Shown piece after piece: positions 1-12,055 of a stretch of 64,000 nucleotides of DNA; position 1 is the first letter of the stretch; each line of letters begins with the position of its first letter. The stretch covers positions 14,900,089-14,964,088 of the forward strand of contig OX365956.1 in assembly GCA_947247005.1 (NCBI GenBank), given 5' to 3'. The notes beneath the pieces were generated by a model. The model was not told where the DNA came from. It was given only the letters and a program-made list of their open reading frames with translations, and did no database searches. The stretch comes from Spisula solida. Taxonomy: Eukaryota; Mollusca; Bivalvia; Venerida; Mactridae. The position numbers and the translations under genes are program-made.

Positions 1-1076
1 TTCATGTTCTCCTGTATTGTCGATTCACATCTAGGCGTAAAAATTCCTAGGATATGGTCTCATAATGAGTCTCCACTCTATTTTATAATATGTTACATAA
101 CGATATTGTCTGTCGATAACAATAGTGAAGGTGAATTGGTGAAAACCTGGCCCAAATTCCACAAAAAAACGCAAGTTATTGCTCACTTGAGACTGCTATT
201 TTAAAAACATATTCTGTCTTTCATATATACTTGTATATATTGTTTCACCACACTTAGATGCAAATTTAATAAGCAGTACATAATAAGTCTGATTTTTACA
301 GGAAATGGTGATTTAAAGTTATAAACATAAAGTCTGTTATAACAAGTTCAAATAGGAAAATCTTTATTGTTCATTACTGTTGGATTTTCATGAGCATTTC
401 ATACAAAAATCATTATTAGCAATAAATACACAGTTTCTGATAGAACTCTACATCACAAAAAGATTATATTAGGTCAGACAGGGAAGGCAGCACTCAACTT
501 AACCAGGCGAGCACAGAAAACATTAAAAACACACAAAACACAATGCCCAACTGAACCAACTGAGCGCAGGAACATAAAACACATACAAGGCACAATGCCC
601 AACTAAACAAGCGCAGATCCGCCCAAGTACAAGCTGTCGAAAAGTATAAAACACTATTATTAGCTTAATGACCCAGTTTCCTCAGCAAAACGAATATTAT
701 GCCTAATTGAACAACTCGACTTTAATTGTAGTCATATAATAAACTCAAAATAACAGTTTCAGCTGAGCAATGACTTAAGTGTTTTCGTGGAATTGGGGCC
801 TGATAAACAAATCTGAAGATAAATCACTTTCCAAGTTCTCTCGCAGTGATTAAGACGAGTATCGTCTCCAAACGACATATCTACCGGAACAAGAATTAAC
901 AACCAAGGCTAAGAAAATAGATCCTATCGTCAACAGCAATATATGAAGTTTAATTAACAGAACATGTGATTGTCCGTGATGAGAATAACACATATAATAT
1001 ATTAATGTTAAAGGGGTCTAATAGGTACAGCGCATTCCACTATTTATCGTGAATTTCTAGTTGGCCACCCTATATA
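1..1076. other. non-coding, repeat-bearing stretch
   Basis: No coding region is supported; the short open frames lack codon-usage or splice support. It contains a dispersed repeat at about 472-705 that has a second copy near 24.83 kb. The rest is AT-rich sequence without recognised features. Confidence 0.6.
472..705. repeat. dispersed repeat, copy 1 of 2
   Basis: The stretch beginning AGGTCAGACAGGGAAGGCAG and ending in 'atgacccagtttcc' is closely matched, in the same orientation, at 24835-25050. It contains three degenerate internal copies of 'cacaatgcccaact/gaac'. No terminal inverted repeat or tRNA box was seen, so the class is unknown. Confidence 0.8.
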
Positions 1077-1166
1077 GGTTAGAGTTTGCGAAATAATTCA
1101 AGACTTTGTAACCTAAAGAAACGCAGTTATAAATCCTTGAAGAAAATGTTTCACGAACTCTAACCA
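1077..1166. mobile_element. MITE family B, copy 1
   Basis: Foldback element with ends GGTTAGAGTTTGCGAAA and TTTCACGAACTCTAACC. The arms also contain TCAAGRNTTTATAA-like inverted sequence. Related copies are at 2208-2307 and, interrupted, at 30618-30845. There is no coding capacity. Confidence 0.75.
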
Positions 1167-1386
1167 CCTAAAGTAGTATTTGCTTCATCCACAATCGTTT
1201 AAACCCCCAAGAAACACGTGGTTTGCGTGCCTCTACATTGTCCAGCACATTGACTATTTGCGCGAGACAATCGTGTATAATAGCCAAATGGACGATTACA
1301 TTAAATAAGGGATGCCCTTTAATACTTTAAAGCGTGCGTATAATGAATTGTTGTTTTACTGATACCACCCGTTCATGTAGTCAATA

Positions 1387-1530
1387 GGCCTTTTCGACTG
1401 GGCAATTTCGTGGAGCAGATTACAGTCTGGTTCCCGTTCCAAATTGTAATGTCGTAGTACTAAAGTAGCAATGTAAGCTTCGGACGGGAACTAGACTATA
1501 ACCTGCTCCACGAAACAGCCCAGTCGAAAA
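1387..1530. mobile_element. MITE family A, copy 1
   Basis: About 145 bp with long terminal inverted repeats: the left end GGCCTTTTCGACTGGGC is mirrored by GCCCAGTCGAAAA on the right. Inverted similarity continues for about 45 bp (CGTGGAGCAG...CTGCTCCACG and TCCCGT...ACGGGA). The second copy is at 1692-1841. Non-autonomous DNA transposon remnant. Confidence 0.85.
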
Positions 1531-1691
1531 TGGTAAGAACCGCACGCTTTCGCTTGCACGGGCTTTATGAGGAGGCACGGTATATTTGCACATGCGCAGT
1601 TGCTTCAAATTACTTATTGGTGAAGACGTATAGTCCAGAGAATTTGACACGACTCTCGAACTTCTATTAGCATAATTTAACAGCTGATATT

Positions 1692-1841
1692 AGGCCTTTT
1701 CGACTGGGCTGTTTCGTGAAGCAAGTTTTAGCCTGGTTCCCGTCCCCACAATTACAGCACTACTACAGTAATACAACTGTAAAATTAGAGCGGGGATCAG
1801 ACTGTAACCTGCTCCATGAAACAGCACAGTCGAAAAGGCCT
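1692..1841. mobile_element. MITE family A, copy 2
   Basis: About 150 bp. The ends GGCCTTTTCGACTGGGCTG and ACAGTCGAAAAGGCC are inverted repeats, flanked by TTA on both sides (likely target duplication). It lies about 160 bp from copy 1 and is similar along its length. Confidence 0.85.
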
Positions 1842-1860
1842 TATAATGACGGATGTATGT

Positions 1861-2065
1861 TTTTATAAGCGGAAAATATCCCGAAGACGCTCAAGGAGTA
1901 ATACCAACACAAAAATAACGGACTGCCCTACGTTCAAGGAAAAATGACGTGACGCACGTTTCGTACCTGGTACGAAACGTGCGTCACGTGATTTTTCCTT
2001 GAACGCAAGGCTGGTGTTGCACGATTGGCTCGCGGAAATTTATATATTCAACGCAAGAACCTTAT
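1861..2065. repeat. dispersed repeat carrying a palindromic insertion
   Basis: The flanks match, in reverse orientation, a continuous repeat at about 53817-53930: shared GAAGACGC, AATACCAACA, TTGCACGA, GCGGAAATTTATATATTCAA. The copy here is interrupted between 'aataccaacac' and 'ttgcacgattgg' by a near-perfect palindrome (1931-2005). Confidence 0.7.
1931..2005. mobile_element. 75-bp near-perfect palindrome
   Basis: Two 37-bp arms pair with a single mismatch around one central base (1968). The left arm starts CGTTCAAGGAAAAATGACGT and the right arm ends TTTTTCCTTGAACG. The copy of the surrounding repeat at 53.8 kb lacks it, so it behaves as an insertion. A decayed relative lies at about 54493-54583. 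Confidence 0.85.
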
Positions 2066-2207
2066 ATATTAATGCACACAGGTCAGAAGCATGTTGTCAA
2101 AATCTCTGTGCTATATTATTTGAAAAATAGAACGTTTTTCAGGGATAAGACGTCGAAAATCAAGTCCGCTGATTGGTCGACAAAGTCGAGCAAACACTTA
2201 GTATATG

Positions 2208-2307
2208 TTAGAGTTCGTGAAACGTTTTCTTCAAGGATTTATAACCACAGTCACTGCGATTCTTTAGGTCACAAATCCTTGAAGAAATCGTATCACGAAC
2301 TCTAACC
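2208..2307. mobile_element. MITE family B, copy 2
   Basis: Ends TTAGAGTTCGTGAAAC and GTATCACGAACTCTAA are inverted repeats. The arms continue as TTCTTCAAGGATTTATAA and its complement. The sequence outside, including TGAAAAATAGAAC and GATTGGTCGA, is duplicated on both sides, so the MITE may sit inside a larger duplicated repeat. Confidence 0.8.
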
Positions 2308-2459
2308 TATGCAGGGTGGCAAAAGCAGATGCTTCAAATTAGTTCTTGATGAAGAAGCATTATTTTGAAAAATAGAACATTGTTCAGGTTTAAGACGATG
2401 ACAATCAAGCTTACTGATTGGTCGAATAAGTCGAACAAACACTAAATAGAATTTGATAC

Positions 2460-3578
2460 TATAAACCGATTTCGCTAACATCGATTACGGGTTCATAGCA
2501 TTCAAAGCATATAGGGTAACATGTTTTGTTATCTATTTAATCGGATTAGACCAAAAATACATCCATATACTGGATTAAATCAGTATTATAGCAACGTGTC
2601 TTATTCAGTAGCCTCTGTGGTTCAGAGGATGTGTGCATGGACATATAATTTAGTTTAATACTCTTTTATCAGCCTTAGACCATAAAACAAAACAAAAACG
2701 CAATTAGCAACGGTTTATTTACATGCGTATTTAAAAAAAGTACAGTGAGTGGGGATTGAACGTTATATGTTTTTCCTTTGATATTTGTAACTATCTGCTC
2801 TGCCAACTGCGAATATTGGCACTTGAAAAATCTGTGCTTTGGGTAGCCTAATAAAGAGTTCGTATGCATGTTATCAAAGCTGGATCACCTGTATTATGTT
2901 TATGTTATAGCCTTCGTAAATAAACAAACGGTCAGATTATCGAAATCGGACTAGTTCGATTTCGAAAATTAATCCGTAAATGCACTTTTAATTCGATAAC
3001 AAACATCAAATCGGATGTAATTCGATTAAAATAATCTCCCCCGAGCGTAATAAAGTATAGTATGCCCGCCATTTCAAGGGAGTTATTATCCATTTTATGT
3101 TTACACTTAAGTCTTATAATTGTGTCGGCCCTATTTTTCGGAAAACATTGGTCGACTTTCCACGAACTTTTGTAACTATGCATTATCGTCGGTGTATCAT
3201 GATCGGATCAATTGAGAGGGGGTCCCTAAGTTCCCCAAGGCTCTGAAGCTTACAAAACTGCACCAGCCAATATATAATGGAACGTGTAGGTTTCACAGGG
3301 TAATGGAAAAATCGGTCAAGCTGATGAAAAAGATCTTTCATGGAAAGCAAATTACGCCCCCCTTAGCGTGGCGTATATTTCATAGATATATATCGATTTC
3401 AAAATATGATACTTATGGCTACTAGTATTTTATTTTCCAATGTTTACAAATTTCTTCTTGGGACTGTAGCTAAAAGTCACGTGGTATTGCTACATTGTAT
3501 AGCATCTTTATCTAAACTCGGAACTAAGAAGTTTGTCCTTTCTCATTTCCAAAGCCACGTGACAAAACTTGTATGGGT
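2460..3578. other. no feature recognised
   Basis: AT-rich sequence. The short open frames show no splice structure or protein signature. I see no repeat, tRNA box or tandem array. Confidence 0.5.
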
Positions 3579-3853
3579 TTAATCACAGGCCTAAGAAATT
3601 ATATCACAAAATACAGAGTTTTGAAATTCCCCATCTTCCCGTCATTACTATATATAATAGACAGGTTGGCAACGCTATTTTCCGGCCCCTACAGGAATCC
3701 ACTATTTAACGCATCACCGGGCCGGGAAATGGTTGCAATCTGGTCTAGATGTATTTTACTACATGAAACAATCAATTTATCTACCATTTAACTTGTTATA
3801 AGCTATATTTCAGGTATTACGTTTTTATATCGGTGGTTCCGATTCCATGACTG
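3579..3853 (+). repeat. left arm of outer inverted repeat
   Basis: About 275 bp matching the reverse complement of 16925-17203 over nearly its full length. The outer end is TTAATCACAGGCCTAAGAA and the inner end is GGAATCGG/CCGATTCC next to CATGACTG. The inner 7.4-kb element lies just inside this arm, so it probably landed in a pre-existing transposon. Confidence 0.85.
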
Positions 3854-4095
3854 TCGGCCATTTGTTGACAAAATAATTCTCACTAAAATACGCATGGAAC
3901 GAATTGGATGCGGCTATTTCGTAACCAGGCTGAATCGTAACCGTCCATTTCGGCTATTTAGTAATTGGTTTTAATTGTTTTGCATAACATTTTCATTACG
4001 CGTTTTATTTTATCACCTCTGTCTATTACACTCAAACTGAAAACAGATTATGATTAGTATTACTCAACATTTCACAAAATTTCACTCCATGGTGC

Positions 4096-4106
4096 CCATT
4101 AATGAC
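4096..4106 (+). repeat. probable target-site duplication, left
   Basis: CCATTAATGAC occurs here and again, in direct orientation, at 11487-11497, immediately outside the ends of the long-armed element. A 9-11 bp direct duplication is typical of Mutator-like elements. Confidence 0.7.
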
Positions 4107-6440
4107 CGCTATTACTGAATGCCGAAAACAACTATTTGCCGAAAACAACCGAAAACAAACACAGATTGCCGAAAACAAACGATATTTTCTATTATGTTGT
4201 GTTTTTTGTTCTTTTTTAATCATTAATGGATATATTATAATATATTAGATCCGTAGGCAAAATTTGAACTTATTTGATCGATTTATAACAGTTTAATTCA
4301 AGTTTTCCTATTATACTGACAAGATCAATGAAATTAGAGTTACTCCCCTTTTCCCGAACGAATAGTCTTACATATCGCTGTGGTCAACAGTGAAGAGTAT
4401 CAAAGTTCATGGTTAATTATTGTTTTGATTCGATTTTATGCTTCATAATCAGACCGTAAAGACATAATTTACACAAGCCGAAAACAAAAACATAGAATTA
4501 CCGAAAACAAATTACAACTCGTATTATACTATGTGCCGAAAACAAACGGGACTTTCTATAATACTGTGTTGTCGTTTCTTTTTAATATTTAATAGATGCA
4601 TTATAATGTGTTAATAATGATATGTGAAATTGTATCTTCATTCATTTATTTATGAACTTCTAATTCATGTTTTTTTTATTACACGTGCAGAAGCCGAAAA
4701 TAAATCTTTAAGATGCCGAAAACAAACGGGAGTTCGAATAATACAACGTTTTTCTTTCCTTTTTGATATTTAATAGATACATTATAATATATTACGATGA
4801 TATGTGAAAATGTGTCTTCATTCATTTATTTATGAACTTTTAATTCAAGTTTTTTATTACGCGGGCAGAAGCCGAAAACAAATATTCAAGATGCCGAAAA
4901 CAAACGGGAGTTCGAATAATACAGCGTATTTCTTTCCCATTTATAATTTCATAATAACAACAACAAAAACAAGTTGTTGTTTGTTTGTTATAATTTAATA
5001 GATATCGTATAATATATTAAGATTCTATACAGAATTTCGAATTCGCTAATTTATTTCTTACCGCTTAATCCGTTGTTTGTATTGTACCTTCATATTTCAA
5101 TGAAATTATAATTACTTTTCTCGATTTCGAACCAATTGTCTCATATCACAGTTGCCGAAAACAAATATTTAGGATGCCGAAAACAAACAATAATTTCCTT
5201 TAAACTGTGTTTTTCGTTCGTTTTAAATCGTTTATAGATTTATTATTATATTACCATCCTATGCGGAATGTTGACTGTATTAATTCAATTATTTACGCTT
5301 TATTTGAGATTTTTATTACAAATGCTTCAGCCGAAAACAAATATTTAGGATGCCGAAAGCAAAAAGGGATTCCTATAATACTATATGTTTTTCGTTCCTA
5401 TTTGATATCAAATAGATATGTTATAATGTATTACAGTGCTATGTGAAATTTTGACTTCATTCATTAAATTATCAACGTTTTATTCACAGTTTTCCTTTTA
5501 CACCTGCAAAGTCCAATGAAATTTTAATAACTTCCATTGAATTTTCATATTACAGTACGTAGCCTCAAACAATTATATCGGATGCCGAAAACAAACGAGA
5601 ATTCGTTAAATACAGAGTTTTTCGTTCCTTTTTAATATTTAATACAAAAATCGCAAAAATCTATATAATATATATTACAATATTATGCGAAATTGCGACT
5701 TTATTATTTTAATAATTAACTTTATACATGTATTTCATTTTGTTCTATAACACGTATAAGTAAAATATAAATAGATCTAGTATAACTAGCGTATTCGACA
5801 TTTCCCTAAACTAGATTCGCACTGGTTCTTTTCTTGATCAAAATCAGCATGATATCAGCAAGAGGTCAGTAAGATATCAGCAGGCGATCACTATCAGTGT
5901 GTACCTATAGGGTCATAAAACATAGTAACTGTTGATCAAAATCAGCATGATATCAGCAAGAGCCCAGCAAGATATCAGCAGGCGATCACTATCAGTGTGT
6001 ACCTATAGGGTCATAAAACACAGTAACTGTCGACGGTAATTTTACAAGAGACCGGAAGCAAATATATAAGATGCCGAAAACAAATGATTTCTCGTATTAC
6101 AGTGTATTTTCCGTTTACTCTTAAAATTTAATAGGTGTATTATTATGTAGTAATATGCACTGCGAAAGTATGTCTATATTGATATAATGATAATCTTTTT
6201 ATTCAAGTAGTGTATTACACATGCATCAGCCGAAAACAAATATTAAGGATACAGAAAACAAACGCGTGTTGAATGTTCCTATAATACAGTGTTGCATCAA
6301 ATCAGCAGGAGATCAGCAGGTGATCATTATCAGTATATCTCTTTATACTGTCATAAAACACAGGCAGTGCAGCGGGTAATTAATGTATAGCATTGCCGAA
6401 AACAAACGCAAATTGTGGTTTTTGTTCGCATCGTTCTTAT
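4107..6440 (+). repeat. left arm with GCCGAAAACAAA motif pairs
   Basis: The motif GCCGAAAACAAA recurs at about 4121, 4138, 4168, 4479, 4534, 4715, 4871, 4893, 5154, 5176, 5331, 5352, 5584, 6075, 6230 and 6394, with a few variants. Many occur as pairs 21-24 bp apart separated by AT-rich spacers of 100-250 bp. A 98-bp direct duplication with 'atcagca' repeats lies at 5835-6030. Confidence 0.85.
5835..6030. repeat. 98-bp tandem duplication
   Basis: Two adjacent near-identical copies starting TTGATCAAAATCAGCATGAT and ending 'cataaaacayagtaactg'. A partial third copy is at about 6296-6370, and a mirrored remnant is in the right arm near 9545-9625. Confidence 0.8.
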
Positions 6441-6807
6441 TTGTTATATATAAATATTATCAAACATGTCCACATACTATGCGAAATATTGACTTATAAT
6501 CGTTGTATGTATTATTATCGTGTTATTCGAATTTTGTTTTCAAGATTGCTTGCTGGTTGGCTTACCTGTTGATACGAAGATTTTGTGTTGTGTTACATTT
6601 CTTGTAATAGCCATCTTCAAATTCATATTGTCTGTATTAAAATAAAATCTCGCAATATTTATCATTTTAAGATAGTTTTAGAACAACTCTAGATTGGGAT
6701 ATCAGTATTATATTGGTTGAATATACCCACTGTTTTGTCGTTGCCTCTGTTTTTTATCATACATGTGTATTTGTAATTTATCAGTATTTCTTATTTTGTC
6801 TATATAT

Positions 6808-6960
6808 ATCCCGAGCATAGCCTGTATTTGCCAATCGGCTTTCTGCTGAAATATGGCTGGCATATATGTGTGTGCCTCCACCCAGATTTGAACTCGGATC
6901 GCCAGATTAGGCGGCAAGCGCACTAACCATTGAGCTACGGAGGCCACGTCAGAGACTTGA
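6808..6960 (-). mobile_element. tRNA-derived SINE, family 1, copy 1
   Basis: On the minus strand a tRNA-like head begins GCCTCCGTAGCTCAATGG, with box A TAGCTCAATGG and box B GAGTTCAAATC. The acceptor-stem halves GCCTCCG and TGGAGGC pair. The anticodon loop is irregular, so it is not a working tRNA. The body continues with TTTCAGCAGAAAGC and ATGCTCGGG. A second copy is at 42062-42205. Confidence 0.85.
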
Positions 6961-8200
6961 CTTAGATATCATCTATAGTTATATATAGTCTCTACTAATC
7001 ATGTTTATTGGTATACTAGTATTGTACTCGTTTATTTGCTGTGTGGACACTGAAGAAACTTGTACATGTATACTTGTTTATTAAAAAAAACAAAATGATT
7101 AACAGTACGGATAATATATGTTTAACAAATGTATAAAAGCCTTTCGTTGCATTTACACTATATATTTCTTCGTAGTTATTCCAAACGGTCCGCTACGGGG
7201 TTAATCGTATTCTCTATTGACTATGAAGAAGTAAATCACGTAACTGCAACGAATGGCGTCTTTTATACATTTTCCAAATATAGTATTCGTATTGTTAATC
7301 AAAACATTTATAAAGGTTCGTTATTGAGTTCACTGCATCTGTCCATGGGCGGAATTACGAAGCATCTTTATTTTGCTGGCATAGTTGCTTTCTGAGTGCG
7401 TTCAAACAAGCACGTACTAACGTATTGCTCAACCGACTTTTATCTAATACGGAAGTTTTAAATTAAAATTCCGATTCGGAAGAGAAACATTTATGTGACT
7501 TTCTGTTAAAATCACGCAATATTTTGTCAAATTCGAGAAGATGCTTCGTAGGTAACAATCATGTTCAATTATTTCGTGAACGCAAGTAATACAACCAACT
7601 ATGAAATAGCTTTATTATATGTTTTATGGTATCAATAACTCACCCCAATATAAAATATATATAAACATAATAACATACGCAGCATAAATTAACAAAGTAT
7701 CGTTGATATAACATTAATTTTTATTTCAACACACAAATATATTGACACATTATTAAACTTAACATAAAAACACTGCGCTTTTTAATAGGCATACACTTAC
7801 AGCATAACTTACTTCAACACATTTTAAAATGAGACGATAATAAAGAGTAAATATATACAAGGCAACACGAAATATTTATTGCGTAAAACTTAAATAAATG
7901 CGCTTATAACAAACAATATTATAACAAATAGACAGTAGGCAGAGTTGAAAAGATTTTCTGAAGAGCATATAATGTTTTTGTCAAGTTAGGCCAAACAAAT
8001 TAATAGTGTGGTTCTGTAGTATCCCGAATAGTTTCCCTAAATATTCTTTTTACAATTGTCCGGAAAATCGCCGTTGTCGTAAAAATTAAACAGTATTCCT
8101 ACCCAATTTTATTCAGCATGTTACTAGATCCACATTGTTAATTTCTTTTGGCATTAAAATGTAGATAACTGAAACAAAAGCTAACAGAAATCTTATTAAA
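6961..8200. other. element interior, nothing recognised
   Basis: This stretch lies between the arms of the long-armed element. No transposase motif, splice pattern or tandem array was seen; short open frames are not supported. Confidence 0.5.
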
Positions 8201-8204
8201 TTAT

Positions 8205-8480
8205 TAATCACACACCCACAACCACAAATCCACACACACACCCTGTCCACACATCCACTAACACAAACTCACACACACGCACACACCCAAGTACACACGC
8301 ACGTATACACACGCACGCACACACACACGCGCGCACGCACACACACTGCACGCACACACTCACATACTCACACGCATACATACACACCACCTCTTACACC
8401 AACACACACGCGCACGCGCGCACGCACGCATGCACGCACGCACGAACGCACGAACACACGAACGCACTCGCTCGCTCGCT
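8205..8480. repeat. CA-rich and CACG-rich low-complexity tract
   Basis: Irregular runs of CA, ACAC and CACG lead into the pure tetranucleotide array to the right. The open frames here are by-products of the repeat. Confidence 0.9.
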
Positions 8481-8619
<139 letters not shown>

Positions 8620-8639
8620 CACATCTTACACGAACACAC

Positions 8640-9329
8640 GCTGACCCGGGTTCAAGTATAGGTGGAGACGCTAATATGTCTGCAGAAACTTGACTGGCAA
8701 CAGCACTGAGACATCAAATTTGGACGCAATGTGGAAGATTTAACATCATGGCTTATGACAAATTTCATCAGTCCATATTATTCAATTAGCAAAATATTCT
8801 CCATGAAAATTTGTTGACCCTTATCAATTTGAGTAGAACATCTTTAAACATACTTATGAGGTTATGAGACATTAACGGCGAACCATTTTATTGAATTAAT
8901 TAGAGCATGAGAATTGAATTCATATTGAGACATATCTTGCTGTACTTTGAGAAACATGACATACAGTGACTACCTTATGTACCAGTGAATTGAAACCACG
9001 ACCCCAACCCCGTGGAATAGCAATTTACCACCGCCCTATACATCACGGGTATAGTCACGGCTATACTTTCCCGTTATATTGGTGAGAAACAGAAGCCCCG
9101 CACTCACCCGGCAGTTCGGGAAAATCGGGAAAATGAAAACACTGGACTGTTCCCCGGCTATCATAGCCCCTCCCCGGGGTTGGTTGACTCGTGCATTATT
9201 CGCGTAGTGTTTCAATGCAACAACAGTCCCCGGACGCATTAATACGTGACTCTTTTGTACGATAAATGTGGGTTTTATCTCCAGATTGTGTAACCATGTC
9301 GTTACAAAAGTCAAAGCATTATAGCAACT
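8640..9329. other. element interior, nothing recognised
   Basis: Unique-looking sequence between the microsatellite and the right arm of the long-armed element. The minus frame at 9036-9347 runs into the arm and has no family signature. Confidence 0.4.
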
Positions 9330-11486
9330 AGCGTTTGTTTTCGGCATCTTAAATATTTGTTTTCGGCTTCTGCACGTGTAATAAAAAGGTCATAACTGCA
9401 TCAATGAAGACACCATTTCTTACAGGATATTACTATATTATATAATACATCTATTAAATATTAAACGTGAATCAGTGTAATACGGGAAGTCGTTTGTTTT
9501 CGGTATCTTATAAATTTGATGATGTCGGCCTCCTGTTACTTACCGTCATATTTTACCGTGTTTTATGACCCTATTAATACACACAGACGGTCATCTCCCG
9601 TTGATATCTTGCTGATTCCGATCAAGGATAACCGAAAAGTAGTACGCGCGAATTATAGTAGATCACATTGACTAAAAAACACGAATTAAACGTTAATAAT
9701 TAAATTTTAAAAAAATGTAATCAAAATTTCGCATGGAATAGAAATATTTATTATATATCTATCAGATATTACATAGGAACAACACATAATTATAGGAATT
9801 CCCGTTTGTTTTCGGCATTCTATATCTGTTAAGAGACTATTTCATTTTGGTTGGTACATTTTAAATATTTGTTTTCGGCTTCTGCATGTGTTATAAAAAA
9901 CTTAAATAGAAAGTTAATAAAGACACATTTTCACAAATCACCATACTATATTATAATGTATCTATCAGATATCAAACAGGAAAGAAAAACGTCGTATTAT
10001 TCGAACTCCCGTTTGTTTTCGGCATCTTAAATATTTGTTTTCGGCTTCTGCACGTGTAATAAAAAACTTGAATTAAAAGTTAATAAATGAATGAATGAAG
10101 ACATATTTTCACATATCGTCTTAATATATTCTAATGTATCTATTAAATATTAAAAAGAAACGAAAATCACAGTGTTATAGAAATTCCCGTTTGTTTTCGA
10201 CACCCTGTATATTTGTTTTCGGCAACTGTGATAAGAGACAATTCGTTCGAACTTGAGTGTAGTAATTAGAATTTCAATGTGTTGGTACATTTTAAATATT
10301 TGTTTTCGGCTTCTGCATGTGTTATAAAAAACTTAAACAGAAAGTTAATAAAGACACATTTTCACAAATCACCATACTATATTATAATGTATCTATCAGA
10401 TATCAAACAGGAAAGAAAAACGTCGTATTATTCGAACTCCCGTTTGTTTTCGGCATCTTAAATATTTGTTTTCGGCTTCTGCACGTGTAATAAAAAACTT
10501 GAATTAAAAGTTAATAAATGAATGAATGAAGACATATTTTCACATATCGTCTTAATATATTATAATGTATCTATTAAATATTAAAAAGAAACGAAAATCA
10601 CAGTGTTATACAAATTCCCGTTTGTTTTCGACACCCTGTATATTTGTTTTCGGCAACTGTGATAAGAGACAATTTGTTCGATATTGAGTGAAGTAATTAG
10701 AATTTCATTGAAATGTGTTGGTTTGTTTTAAATATTTGTTTTCGGCTTCTGCATGTGTTATAAAAATCTTGAATTAAAAGTTAATAAAGATACATTTTCA
10801 CAAATCACCATAATATGTATCTATTAAATATCAAACAGGAAAGACAAACGTTGTATTATTCGAACTCGCGTTTGTTTTCGGCATCTTAAATATTTGTTTT
10901 CGGCTTCTGCATGTGTTATAAAAAAAACTTGAATTAAAAGTTAATAAAGACACATTTTCACAAAAAAAGGAAAGAAAAACATATCTATTTAATAATAAAA
11001 ATATTTAATACGAAAACACATAGTATAATCATGCACGTTAATTAACGTGCGTGGTATAATACGAGTTCTAATTTGTTTTCGGTAATTCTATGTTTTTGTT
11101 TTCGGCTTGTGTAAATTATGTCTTTACGGTCTGAGTTATGTTTCTTACACGAAGCATAAAATCGAATAAAAACAATAATTAACCATGAACTTTGATACTC
11201 TTCCCTGTTGACCACAGCGATATGTAAGACTATTCGTTCGGGAAAAGGGGAGTAACTCTAATTTCATTGATCTTGTCAGTATAATAGGAAAACTTGAATT
11301 AAACTATTATATATCGACCAAATAAGTCAAAATTTTGCCTACGGGTCTAATATATTACAATATATCCTTTAATGATTAAAAAAGAACAAAAAACACAACA
11401 TAATAGAAAATATCGTTTGTTTTCGGCAATCTGTGTTTGTTTTCGGTTGTTTTCGGCAAATAGTTGTTTTCGGCATTCAGTAATAT
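9330..11486 (-). repeat. right arm with mirrored TTTGTTTTCGGC motifs
   Basis: Reverse-complement counterpart of the left arm. The outer 450 bp (about 11040-11486) match 4107-4520 almost base for base. Motif pairs 22-24 bp apart occur near 9333/9357, 10012/10036, 10188/10212, 10444/10468, 10617/10642 and 10869/10893. Confidence 0.85.
9851..10712. repeat. 431-bp tandem duplication within the right arm
   Basis: The segment starting TTGGTACATTTTAAATATTT at 9851 recurs at 10282 with nearly the same sequence through to GATAAGAGACAATT. Each copy carries two motif pairs plus a single motif. The left arm has no equivalent duplication, so it arose after the arms formed. Confidence 0.8.
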
Positions 11487-11497
11487 CCATTAATGAC
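11487..11497 (+). repeat. probable target-site duplication, right
   Basis: CCATTAATGAC, identical to 4096-4106, directly outside the right terminus GGCATTCAGTAATA. Confidence 0.7.
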
Positions 11498-11959
11498 TTA
11501 TTTATACGGAGGCACGGATGTCATGGTTACCAGTGAACAGGATTCAGAGCACCGACCTAGACACACAAAAGCTATAATTTTACGAATTTTCATAAGCATT
11601 TTGACATTGTTCTTGTTTTGTGTATGCCATTTGAGTTGGTGCAGATAATTTTAAACTCGTATGCGCGAGTGCGCATGCGCCGATGATACTGTTAAGAAGC
11701 ACGGATGTACGAGACAACAGGATAATGGCTCTTTCTTACATGGGCCTACGCGCAACATAGAGCGGCTATTTAGTTCTGGGATTTAAAAGTAACTGACGAT
11801 ATCAAACTAACTAGTCGAGCATCAATAGGCTCTATACCGTTTAAAAAACATTTTCATAACTTAACAGCGTACGCTTTATTTACGCTGTTATTAATAATTG
11901 TTATAAGAACGTACGGCAAATGTCCCATTTTCTCAAGTTACGTCTGAGAAAAAAATCAT

Positions 11960-12055
11960 GATACAGTCGATATAGGATAATGATACCTCGTCCCTAGTTA
12001 AAATTCGACTCCTCGCTCGGGTGAGATATCTTTATCCTACATCTCATGATGGATT
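11960..12055. repeat. stem-loop with CTCG apex
   Basis: TAGGATAATGATA pairs imperfectly with TATCTTTATCCTA around an apex holding CCTCG and CTCGGG. It resembles in layout the hairpins at 14090, 34275 and 39840. Confidence 0.45.

Noticed and set aside
6880..6951. Functional tRNA gene on the minus strand
   Set aside because: Boxes A and B and the acceptor stem are present, but the anticodon loop is irregular, and a longer SINE body shared with 42062-42205 follows.
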